The position numbers and the translations under genes are program-made. A model generated the notes under the pieces. That model was given only the letters and a program-made list of their open reading frames with translations, did not search any database and was not told the DNA's origin. A DNA stretch of 64,000 nt from Eunapius fragilis (Eukaryota; Porifera; Demospongiae; Spongillida; Spongillidae): NCBI GenBank assembly GCA_963681505.1, contig OY811975.1, forward strand, positions 4,770,512 to 4,834,511. Direction: 5' to 3'. Numbering within the stretch: the stretch's first letter is position 1; every line of letters starts with the position of its first letter. Shown here piece after piece: positions 47,962-58,768 of the stretch.

Positions 47962-49211
47962 CTATTATTCATATAAAACAAATGTCCTAGTTCTGAACAT
48001 TGTATATATGCTCTCCCACGTGTGTTGTTGAGTGTTTATAATCACGGATCCTGTTCTGTGGGTTAGTTCAATCGTACACCAAGCTTGAAGTAGACCCACC
48101 GAAGTTACATGGGCGTAAATACTGGCTGCGTGTAACTATTAATCAAATCAACTGCTCTCGCGCGTTGATACTTTTTTTTTGACTAGACTGGTAGGGTGTG
48201 TGCAGGAGCTATTTATTTGAGCGGAATTACTTAGAACATGTGGCTCGCCAAACAGACATGTATAATGCAAGGTACGAACATTACAGCTTTTGGCTTACAC
48301 AGTATCGTCACATCAGACAAGAGTGTAACCTACCAGGCCACCCATACCTACACACCATCACATGTACACAGATTATCACCTACACACTATGATGACATAC
48401 CAGTACACCTCACACATGTGGATACTCAGCACCAAAAATATGACCAAATGGCTGGATGTTATATTATTACATGTACAGGCATCTGTATTGCTACACACTC
48501 AACAGGTCAGTTTTTATAAAGTGGGAAGGAAAAGTTTACATAATCACCCACAACTACCTATATACACAGTTCTTATCTAAAAGACCAAGCCTCCTGTCTG
48601 CTTTCAGCAAGTCCATCAATACCAGCAACTATCCACATTCACACATACAGTTCTTACACCACCAAATACAAATGCCAAGCACACCACAAATCTACATGCA
48701 TGCATCACATGAAGTCTGCAGAGCCTTGTAGCTACTTGATGACCACACAAAGGCTGCAATGTCCCTTCTATTTGAGTTGTTGCTGAAGCTTTTTGTCATG
48801 CTGGCTGTATCACATTGACCATACAGCCATCTAGGGAGCATTTCATGTGGAGTAGGAAAAATAAATAAAAAGAACTGTTAGTGTTCTTAGACTATCCTGT
48901 TGATCACTACCCCTTTATGTTGGGCAGATGACCTCTGATAGGGGTAGGCTAAGAACACATGTAAGGCAGAATTATGGGTACATGTATGAAGGGAACTGCA
49001 TATGTTATCTTGTTGTTACATGTAGTACATATGAGTTGGTGTATGGGGTGCATGCCATATTGTTGCCCCTTGGCAATAAGTGATATAACCTCAGAGTTGC
49101 CTTAGCAATGAATTTTTAAAATTCCCCCTCTAAGGTTTTTATCAAAGAAACCCCATGTGTGGGACTGGTAGTGTTCACTGTTATGCTCACTGTTCTAGTG
49201 TGTGATGTGTA

Positions 49212-49243
<32 letters not shown>

Positions 49244-50099
49244 ATTTAAACCCATGTTGGTCTAATGATCTGTAGGCTAGGTGGTTGGCCAGCTATATGC
49301 TAGGGTGCTGGTGTGCCTGTGGGGTAACCTGGTGTGTACATGCTGTTATTAAGGGATAACAGTGACACAATCCATCATCGAGAAAAAACATCAGTGGGGG
49401 GGGGGGGGGGGGGGGGGGGGGGGACAAATGTTAAGTTGAAACTTTTAGGAGGACTTTATACCAAGCGAGCCAATTCTGTGCATGGGTTGTGTAACTTGTT
49501 ATCCCTTCATTGCCAAGAGGGGGCAAAAATATGGGAGGTGTGGGGCACTCCCGCCCCATCAATGAAACTATGCTGGTGTGTAGGGTCATTGGGAATGTGC
49601 ACACTGTTGCTAGTGTGTACTGGTATGTGGTTGGTGGAGAATATGAGTTGGGTGTGTATGCTGATGGGGTCATATAGTTGTGTATGCTGGGAGTGTACGC
49701 TCATGTTGGGGGTGAAAAATATTATTTGATGTGTTGGGTGAGTAATATAGAATTCTGAGTGTGACTGTGTTTTGAGTCATGGGCACCCCCCCCCCCCCCC
49801 CCCCCCCCCCTTTTGTGACTCAATGGCGCCCCACCCCCAACCCCTTGTAATAAATGCTTGTTAAATAATTTAACCCCTGTCCCAGTATTGATTTCTACTT
49901 ACATGCGCCTCCCCCCTACCCACCTCCCTACATAGGCGGCGCTGACGCTACGGCAAGTACGGCGAACGCCGTAGCACTTTTTATGTTACACCCCCGCTCA
50001 TATATTGAAGACCCTCTTTCCACCCCCCCAGTCCACCGTATCACTTTTTTTATTGCTCCGCCGCCACTGCCCTATAATTGGTGCCCCTCCCCTCACCTC

Positions 50100-50130
<31 letters not shown>

Positions 50131-50717
50131 TTCTAGAAAAGCTGGGGGTACCCATGGGAGTGCACACTTGTTAGTATCTGTGGGTTATGTGTGTGATGGT
50201 GAGTATAATACTGTGCAGGACAACATTAACTCACCTGTATGCTTGATCACATGGTGGCCATGTTGCCCGAAGTCATACTAGCTGATGTTTCCCAGGAGAT
50301 AAAGCCAGTATGCTAAAACCCAAGCACCATACAATGGTAGATGTAAAGAGCATAGCATACACGTATATACAAATTTATGCACCCCAAGAAGCCACAAGAC
50401 ACATAAGCAAAAAGGATACTCAAGCATTAAATAATTTGAGACTCACCGTTCCTTTCATATACATGTAGCACGGACCACCCCTATTAGGCCCATACGAATA
50501 TGCGCTCCTAACTTTTAATACGGCTATTTTCAGACAGTACAATACGAACAGGTTGATATCAAAGGATGAGGTCATGATTGTGGCAGTCCTGAATTATGGG
50601 GGGAGCAAATTGATTGGCTGGAAGGAGTACAGTATGCGATCGCAGTCCCCGGCCCCCATAGGTGTCAGCGCGTTAAGTTACAACTAGCGAACGTGGCGTG
50701 TACTATATGTATGCATA
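47962..50717. other. 2.7 kb without a recognised gene
   Basis: There is a GT run at 49211-49237, G-runs at 49395-49423 (29 bp), and C-runs at 49785-49810 and 50101-50130. Frames at 48198-48731 and 49334-49729 lack motifs. 49950-49980 has a small hairpin (ACGCTACGGCAAG / CGCCGTAGC). Confidence 0.5.
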
Positions 50718-51381
50718 GTACTCAGGGGCGGATCCAGGATTTTGGGAAAGGGGGGGTCCGATAAATATATTCACAACTGGGGGAGGTCCCGTGACAGCAA
50801 GGGCGTCTAGGGGTGCGCTGATAGCCCCATCAGTGGGGTCTGGGGCGAAGCCCCAGCCGCTTTTTTGCTTTTGCGTTTATTTAGCATGAAATTCACAGTG
50901 ATATCCAAACATACATCACGCGATATCCGGATTACTAGAGCCTGCATGGATGGCGACGAGAAACTCTTCATTCTTCACAATGCTATAGTTCCTCTATACA
51001 TGTCGGTCTATAAACGTTAATGACTCATGTCTTTGTTTAGCTCTATATATTTATATATATAGCTACCTGTTAGGAAAAGAATCTGAGATCCATCCCACAC
51101 ACGTCTTTTGATCGCTTACCTCAATTGCTGCTCACATGCACCGATCGCGCGATTAAATACTAATTATCTACATGCACACATGCCGTTATATACAGTAGGA
51201 GGATTTAATTAGATCGGTATAGACCCCGCTTGGCTAGAACGATTTGCAAGCTTGCAAATCCAAGGATGGTAACATGCAGAACGCTGCATAGATTACAGTA
51301 TGCATTACGTCATTCTTCATATAGGAAAGGGGGGGTCCGGACCCCCAGGACCCCCCCCCCCCTAAATCCGCCCCTGGTACT
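50718..51381. mobile_element. 654-bp non-autonomous hAT-like element, 5-bp target duplication
   Basis: It starts CAGGGGCGGATCCAGGATTT with TGGGAAAGGGGGGGTCC and ends in the mirror GGGGGTCC...CCTAAATCCGCCCCTG. GTACT flanks both sides (50718-50722, 51377-51381). The interior is AT-rich with GGGGCGAAGCCCCAGCCGC near the left and no transposase. The ends match the hAT at 34655. Confidence 0.88.
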
Positions 51382-52589
51382 GATGCATGCATATCCGCCA
51401 CTTCTGTAACAGTAACAATGTGCCATTCTGCACTTAGTAACAATCCGCAATTGTACATAACCCACCTTTACAAAAATGTGGTTGGCCGTCTATGTGCTAT
51501 TAATTGATGCGCATCCACCCCTCGTCGGATGGGGTGGGGCTGGCCTGGATACATGCACGAGTTTATTAACGAAATGCTGCTTATTGTAGTTATTGAAGCT
51601 AACGGGAGTGTTGAATATTATAATTACCTGCGATAGTAATTAAATTTTTGTCTTGATTTTTGTATAACGTTGCATACTTACAACGCAATGAAAAATAAAA
51701 TTCGAATTCAGCTCAATTTTTAGTATTTTTTGAGTTTATTTAGAATTCAATTTGAAATAAAAATGCAAGATGACCGCCGATGTATGAGCCATTTCTCCAT
51801 ATGTGTATAACAAGTACAGCAATGCACAGGTGGGAAAGCTATGCGAAAAGTATTGATTTGGTTAGAATGCAGGTGGTTGAAAGGAAGTGAGACTTTCCCG
51901 GGGGGGGGGGGGGGGGGGGGGGTCTTCCCAGACGTTAGGCTCAAGGCTATATTAGGCATTTTGCGGCTTGTACACTCACTTATAGTATAAAAAGTACAAC
52001 AGACGCATATTACAGTAATATATATACCAAACTTGCTGTAGAGGTACTCTGCTGAACACTTGTAGCATATCTTACGTGGTGCGCGCTTTCCAGGTGCCTG
52101 TTGTACTTCGGAAACTGAATTTTGTGTAAAAACCGTTCTGCCATTTCTAATCAGTCACGCGAGACGAGTCACCCAGAAAACAGAATCGCATGTGATGCTA
52201 AGCGCCGTAACAGTGACGGTTGCTTTTTCGACCGAATCAAACTAGATTATCACAACCGATTCATTTTGAAGCTGTTACGGCACTACTTCATTTTGGGCGT
52301 GGTCTTGGTCACTTACGGCTCATAAAGATGAATCACGTCCGTCGCCTAACGTTTCAATTACACCTGCATGCGATATCGCCCACGGATCACTGGCGAATTC
52401 ATTACGCACGTGCGTTGGTGAAAAAAGCTGGCTGCGTATTTTTAACGCTCAACGATTCGTAACTAAAACAGTTACAAAAAAAAAACTGCTGAGTCATGGT
52501 AACTAATAAACCACAATTTGGATAGCCGTGGTAAGACGGTTACGTAATACTGCTCCCCACAGCGTAAACACCACTTACTTTAGATTAGA
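51382..52589. other. no gene; R-inv copy 2 and a G-run
   Basis: 51607-51787 is the inverted relative of 33122-33310. A run of about 22 Gs lies at 51901-51922. 52080-52480 is GC-balanced with frames up to 80 aa but no motif. Confidence 0.55.
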
Positions 52590-52960
52590 GCTAAATCAAA
52601 AAAACAAAAATGACGACTTCAGGTTTAGCTGCACATGGTGCCCAGGGGTTACCGATACTCAAACTTTTTATTTTTGTAAAACATTGGGACCATCAATGAC
52701 TACTATATGGAGAAATAAAAACCTTGACTATCCTATGGCAAGTGACCTCTTTTTTTGTAAAGTAAACATTAAACAAGTTTCATATTTAACTCTTTCATCA
52801 CCCTGAAAAATGATTCACATAGGTGAGTAGCGCGGAGAAGGAGCTTCAACTTGATGCCTGATAAACCAGCATCTGCACTGTGGTGGCAAAGATGTGAGCC
52901 CTCCAATTTGCAATTTTTGGTAAACAATCAATTATTCAGGAAAAAATATTTCGTAAACCA
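52590..52960. mobile_element. diverged solo arm of the 16.9-18.5 kb foldback
   Basis: ACTCAAACTTTTTATTTTTG with TAAAACATTGGGACC, CAAGTGACCTC, TTAACTCTTTCATCACCCTG and CAATCAATTATTCAGG follow the same order as 18135-18420, at roughly 70 percent identity. No second arm is present. Confidence 0.7.
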
Positions 52961-53087
52961 TTAAAGTTATTTTGTTGATAATAGGCATAATTAACATCCA
53001 TATCAAGGCAAACAAATATGAGAAGTTGCATCAAGATCTGAACATGTAAGGGCCAAAAGTGATTGACATATAATGGATTGACCCATG

Positions 53088-53895
53088 TGTGAAGGGGGAG
53101 GGGTGGGTGTGGAGGGGAGGGGTGGGTGTGGAGGGGAGGGGTGGGTGTGGAGGGGAGGGGTGGGTGTGGAGGGGAGGGGTGGGTGTGAAGGGGGAGGGGT
53201 GGGTGTGAAGGGGGAGGAATGGGTGTAGAGGGGAGGGGTGGGTGTGGAGGGGGAGGGGTGGGTGTGGCGGGGAAGGGACAGGTGTGGAGGGGAGGGGTGG
53301 GTGTGGAGGGGGAGGAGTGGGTGTGGAGGGGAGGGGTGGGTGTGGAGGGGAGGGGAGGGGTGGGCATGGAGGGCGGGGGTGTGGAGGGGGAGGGACAGGT
53401 GTGGAGGGGGAGGGGTGGTGTGGAGGGGGAGGGTGGGTGTGGAGAGGAGGGGTGGGGTGGGCATGGAGGGAGGGGTGGGTGTAGAGGGGGAGGGACAGGT
53501 GTGGAGGGGAGGGGTGGATGTGGAGGGGGAGGTTGGTGTGTAGGGGAGGGGTGGGTATGGAAGGAGGGGTGGGTGTGAGGGGAGAGGTGGGTGTGGAGGG
53601 GGAGGGTGGGTGTGGAGGGAGGGGTAGGTGTGGAGGGGGAGGGGTGGGAGTGGAGGGGAGGGGTGGGTGTGAGGGGGAGGGGCAGGTGTGGAGGGGGAGG
53701 GGTAGGTATGGAGGGGGAGGGGTGGGTATGGGTGGGTGTGGAGGGGAGGGGTGGGTGCGAAGGGAGGGTGGATGTGGAGGGGTGGGTTTGAAGGGGGAGG
53801 GAGGGGTGGTGTGGGGGAGGGGAGGAGTGGGTGTGGAGGGGAGGGGTGGATGAGGAGGGGGAGGGGTGGGTGTGGAGGGGGAGGGGTGGATGGGA
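53088..53895. repeat. 20-bp G-rich minisatellite, copy B (degenerate)
   Basis: The first five units (53095-53195) are perfect GTGTGGAGGGGAGGGGTGGG; the rest varies in length and sequence. Right-hand flank GATTCTTTGGCAAGTTCTCA matches copy A at 11506. Reading frames of 300 codons here are artefacts. Confidence 0.95.
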
Positions 53896-55848
53896 TTCTT
53901 TGGCAAGTTCTCATCGTGAAAAATAGTTTTACAGTGTGACGGGTGCACTGCACCGATTATTCGGGTTTCAACTAGCGATCAAGGGGTAGTTTCATGAATT
54001 TAGATACCATGCTTTTGTGGGGGAGTTTCATCGTTGTACTCGTACCATAGGCTTTATTTATATATTTTTATGAGTAGTACTAAAGTTGAAAAGTGTCGCT
54101 ATGTGTTTTTTGTTGTTAACAAGTGGTTTGGGCTGAAGTATGAATTTTTGATAGTATGGGTGGAAGATAATTAATTTACTTTGGACGTGCGCTGAAGAAT
54201 GCTGAAGGGAAGAACAAAAGCCTTTGAATCTCATGGTGTCAATTCCTCGTTAATCGTTGTTTTTTCACATGCAGGCTTGTCCTGAACTTAAACTCTATCT
54301 GTGCTCGAGGTCAAAACCATCTATGATTAGTGTGACTCCCCCTATCTGCCTATGTAAATGGTCATCTCAGTTCTCTTCAGTTACTTGCATCCCACATGCC
54401 AATGCTTTCAGTGTCACTCCCATGAGTTATTACCTCACATATACTTTTGATTACAGCTTTCATATACTTAGTGCAAGAGGGGCTATGAGCACTTACATCG
54501 TTTCTGTGGTTTTACTCAGAATGTCTGTAATACTAAGTGTTAATTACTCGAGTTGCCAATCCCCTGCTACTCTATTACCTATGGCCCAACCCAGATAGTC
54601 CTGTAATATGTCTACCAACTTACTGCACTGGGTTTAAAGAATCGAACAGATATTTTATTGTTTATGAAAGCAGATTTAGGGTCCATACAGTTTTCTTTTG
54701 CCACCAACCCGTACTAAAACATAACAAAAATACTCTATGCATTATGCCCTTGATATACCATACTTCTTACCATGAATGCAAGGGGTAGGGTATAATCAAA
54801 CTGGCATAGTGGTGATTGCTCATATCACTCTGAAGTGCAATACAAACCAAAAACCCATAACCATAAACCCTAAGCAAACTCAATTGCAATTGGGTACCAA
54901 ATAAACCTAAACATGTAATCTGAACTAACATTTTTGGACATCGTGAGCATGCAGTATTTTAATGAACAGGGCATAGGTACATTAGCTCGTACATAGAACC
55001 TCTAATTGTGAGTGTCATTGTGAGAATGTGATTGCTACAATGCACAGGCACAAATTCTTTGCAGGAGCGAAGATACATCGTACAATGAATTGCAATACAG
55101 TTGAATTTCAACCAGTGGTCAACTACATTCAGTATCCACTTGAATCCATCAAGAGGTAAATGCCTCATATCGATTACACCAATCTACACAGGTGTTGATG
55201 CATGTGTATCAATATTACATAAAACGTAATGTTAGATACCTGTACTCGAGAAAAACAACCCATTTGCAAATATGGGCCGAAGATTTGGCTTTGTTTTTTG
55301 AGGCATTCTGAGGCTGCAAGTAGCACACAGCTTTATGCAGTGCTCAACCACACTTCTTGGAAGAAAGGAATACAAACTCTGAATCTGTATGAAAAAATGC
55401 TATAATCACATACGTCAGTATACATGCACACGTGTAGCTAGCTCTAAAGCATTTGATTGCAAATACCTTTGCATACGTCATCTTTGTTCCTGCTGCAGAT
55501 AGCCTTTGTTATGAACCTGTTCCAAAATTCCTCTGTAATCGCAACTCTTTGATGCCCCTCCAACACCGTTCAATCATTGCCATTCTAAAATCAGTACAAC
55601 TTTATTGTGACTGTTGTTCATTTGCAATAGTGTAATACCTGCTTCTTTTCTCTCACAGAAACAACCGGGACGTCTCTAATTGCAGCCACCGGTATAAGTC
55701 CATCAATGCAAAGCTGCTTTTGATGAAATGACGAAAGATACCATCCGCATCTTGAGTACCTTTTAGATGGTTACTGCGCTACGTCCTTTCTGATCACCGC
55801 GCTTCTGGTACGTTTTCCACCAACAGGAGTCAATTGAAACGGTGAATC
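53896..55848. repeat. segmental duplication B, parts matching A1 and A2 joined
   Basis: Sequence runs without a break through what in the other locus is A1 (ending 11914) and A2 (starting 27979): CACATATACTTTTGATTACAG at 54434-54454. 54108-54275 is extra relative to A1. The integrase relic (55384-55240 and about 55193 down, minus strand) is present but its third-exon acceptor ACACAAG is ACACATG. Confidence 0.93.
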
Positions 55849-56569
55849 GTGCACTGTTGTTTGTAAACCTTTCCGTATACCATCTCGTTCTCAGAGTAAA
55901 CTCTTCCTCGTCCCAGACCATCGTATATGTACAGTGTCGTACTTCGAGTTCACTACCCTCGCTCCTTGGACCAAGTTTTTACCTCTACGATTGGCACGTG
56001 TAGGCTGGCCATGCACCTCACGCTACTTCGCCTACTTGCCATCTTTAGCCTAAGTCACAATGCTGACAACCTATTTTGTACTTCGAGTGAGTCGACAACC
56101 TACTTGTACTCTCGTGGTGCGCACTCATTGGAACTACCCTACACTTGCATGGTAAACGTATAAACGTTTGGTGACCAAACGTTAATGCGATTTCCATGCA
56201 CAGTTCCAATGAGCGCGCACCATGAGAGTACAGATAGCGTGTCAGCATTGTGGCTTCGGCTAAAGATGACAAGTAGGCGAAGTAGCGTGAGGTAGCCAGC
56301 CTACACGTGCCAATTGTAGAAAAACTTGGTCCAAAGAGCGAGGGTAGTAATCTCGAAGTACGAAACTGTACTCATAGAATGGTCTGGGACGAGGAAGAGT
56401 TTACGTTGAGTACGGAAAGGTTTACAAACAACAGTGCACGATTCACCATATTCTGGTAAATGGCTAGCTCATGCGCACAAAGACCTTGTCCATGGATACC
56501 AGGCCCCTATTCTTTGTCCAGCTAACTTCAATACAAAAATAGGGCCTGGGGACAAGGCTAATGCGACAT
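55841..56569. mobile_element. FB-2 foldback, left-truncated copy
   Basis: It matches 31369-32149 including the right 9-bp flank ATGCGACAT (56561-56569). The outer 112 bp of the left arm are missing; the sequence joins A2 at GGTGAATC (55841-55848). Small internal deletions occur at 56170 and 56415. Confidence 0.92.
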
Positions 56570-57944
56570 ATACTCTATTATATTATAGAGCTCAAGGCAT
56601 TCGTTACCAGCAAGCTTAAGGTTGAAGATTTTCCTATTTATACATGCATGTATAAAAAGCGCATATACACGGTTAGAACGTAGTGTGGCTTATTGAGAGT
56701 TTTTTGCTAACAGGCTCGTATAGGTGCAGCAGTGATTGACTACGTGTGTATTCTCGTTGCACGCGCGTATCGATGACGATGTGTTTGTATCATATTTCTT
56801 TCATTCCGCTTTTTAATTTGATTTTCTCCGTATTCCCTTTCCCTGCGCGTGCAGGGTTATTTTAAGCTTATATGAAAACTTATGGAAATTCAAAGCATGC
56901 CTACCAACAAACTGGAGATTGATATTTTTATATTTACATTTAAATGTACGCGGTTAGAACTTATGCTACTACACTACATGTTCTCCTCACGCTAAAGCCA
57001 CAGGTTTGGCAAATGACTACATGTGGTTAGTCGCGTTCGGTATTGCGAGAGTCCATCTGCCTGAAACACAAACTTCTAAACTTTCATACATCAATTCCTA
57101 TCTGACTTTGTATTATTGAAGTTGCACCATGCATACGTAAGTACTACAATAGGTTATAATGACCGGGAATTTATGAATGTATATTATGACTTTATACAGA
57201 TTAGTCAACAATATATAATAATACTATATTCAGCAAAATGAGCTGGATAGAAATATATTTACTAAAGCAATATCTTTGTAAAGGAAAAGTACATGATTGT
57301 TTATGTGTCACTTTCCCAGGAAAAGGGGTTAATGCATTTACTGTGGAAACAAGGCTTACCACCATTATAAGAGGAAAACATGTTGTCTGATATTTTGTGT
57401 ACACATCAGTGTTTTCACGTAGGGCGTTTTCTTTCCAAATTAAGGGTCCACCAGGTTTGGATAAGAGTTAGCCAATGACATGCTTCGCCGCGAAATTTAA
57501 AAAAAGGCACGCTCATGCGACATGTACTCTATTACATTTTAGAACTGATGGCAAATCAAGGCATGCGTTACCTACCAGTAAGCATAAGGTTGAAGAATTT
57601 CCTTTTTATACATGCATATAAAGTATGTGCAGGGTTAGAACCCACGCAGACCACGTATTGTGGCTTATTGATAGTTTTTGCTAACAGGGTTATGCAGACC
57701 AAGTACTTTTTGCTAACAGACTCGTATAGTGCAGCAGTAATTTACTACGTGTGTATTCTCGTTGCGCGCAAGTATCCATGACGATGTGTTTGCATCATAT
57801 ATTTTTATTACACCTTTTTAGTTTGATTTTCTCCGTATATTTCCTTTTCCTGCGCGTGCAGAGTTATTTAAAGCTGGACGTACGCTGCGTGGTTTATGCA
57901 TCCTCGGACCATATAACTGGTCATTGTTATTAAAGGATACACCA
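56570..57944. repeat. repeated noncoding unit, copy 1, including upstream region of the duplicated gene
   Basis: Landmarks AAGGTTGAAGA, AGTGATTGACTACGTGTGTA, AGCTGGATAGAAATATAT and CTTCGCCGCGAAAT recur at 59980-61149 in the same order, about 3.2 kb apart, and partly at 29400-31250. No gene is seen before 57945. Confidence 0.8.
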
Positions 57945-58577
57945 ATGGCCACGTCAATTGCTGCTGCTGTACCAATTACGAATGCCGCTGTTTTTTTGGT
58001 CACAGCTCTTTTACGGCTCCAGTCCTTGGAGACGCGTGGAGAATACATCGAAACAGCTGCGTGCTTCGTAAGGCTATAATTTTTTAGCGCAGCTCAGTTG
58101 TGTATGCGCAGCATTGACGTATTTTGTGCTTGGTATTATTTGTTCGCTGAGTTGATCGTGCATGCAACTACATAAATATTACATATGCAGAAGGATGCTT
58201 GCCTGTATCAATACGCTGCTTCTCAAATCAGTTTAATGAGCGGGTCGCAAGCCATCGTCGAACTAAAGCTAAATGTGGAAGCCATCTGCGAATCGGGTAC
58301 GTTATAGTGCATAATAATGACGTCATGGAACGCATGAAAATTTGAATTTAATACCATTTGCATACAGTTGGAACGTTCAACGAGCAGAAAGCCGTCAAAT
58401 ACTGCACAGCTTTTAAGATCACTGTGCTAGCTACCGGAAATGAGAATGAGGAGTGAGCCATTTTATTTTTGCAAATATACTTTTCCGTTTAATCACGGGA
58501 CAAACGTACTATAGCTTGCTAGAGGCGATGAAAGTTACAAACACAATATTGAACGGGCCTTCTGCTTCGTTCAAATG
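57945..58577 (+). pseudogene. truncated duplicate of the lipid-transfer-protein 5' end
   Basis: Exons 57945-58067, 58191-58296 and 58368-58452 have exactly the lengths and phases of the gene at 61150 (123, 106 and 85 nt) and 90 percent or higher identity (MATSIAAAVPITNAAVFLVT; KDACLYQYAASQISLMSGSQ; VGTFNEQKAVKYCTAFK). Exon 4 starts at 58515, loses one C at GGGCCTTCTG (frameshift) and stops at 58577, where foldback FB-1 begins. It could still make a short secreted peptide; a normal lipid-transfer protein is impossible. Confidence 0.88.
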
Positions 58578-58768
58578 GAATAGACCTATATTTAGCACAT
58601 TTCTATACATGTATGTAGGATATAGTATGTTGTTCGTGTGCTAAATATAGGACTATTCCATTTTCCTTTATTATTACACTCTTGTTTCTTTCCTTTTTAC
58701 ACCACCATTGCCTTCAAATCCAATATGCCACCAACTTTCTCATAGAGAATGTTTTTTATTTACTTGTA
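58575..58768. mobile_element. foldback MITE FB-1, copy 4 (left arm mostly missing)
   Basis: It begins inside the arm at AATGGAATAGACCTATATTT, passes a loop and keeps the full right arm to TTTTATTTACTTGT. The left break coincides with the end of the duplicated exon 4. Confidence 0.88.

Noticed and set aside
53003-53953. Frames of 305-316 codons across array copy B
   Set aside because: Same cause as copy A. The frames differ between copies despite shared flanks, so no protein is conserved.
53088-56630. Treating the second locus purely as an assembly duplicate (haplotig)
   Set aside because: The two loci differ by independent insertions, deletions and array states, and lie on one contiguous window. 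It remains possible, so read depth is listed as the check rather than assuming it.
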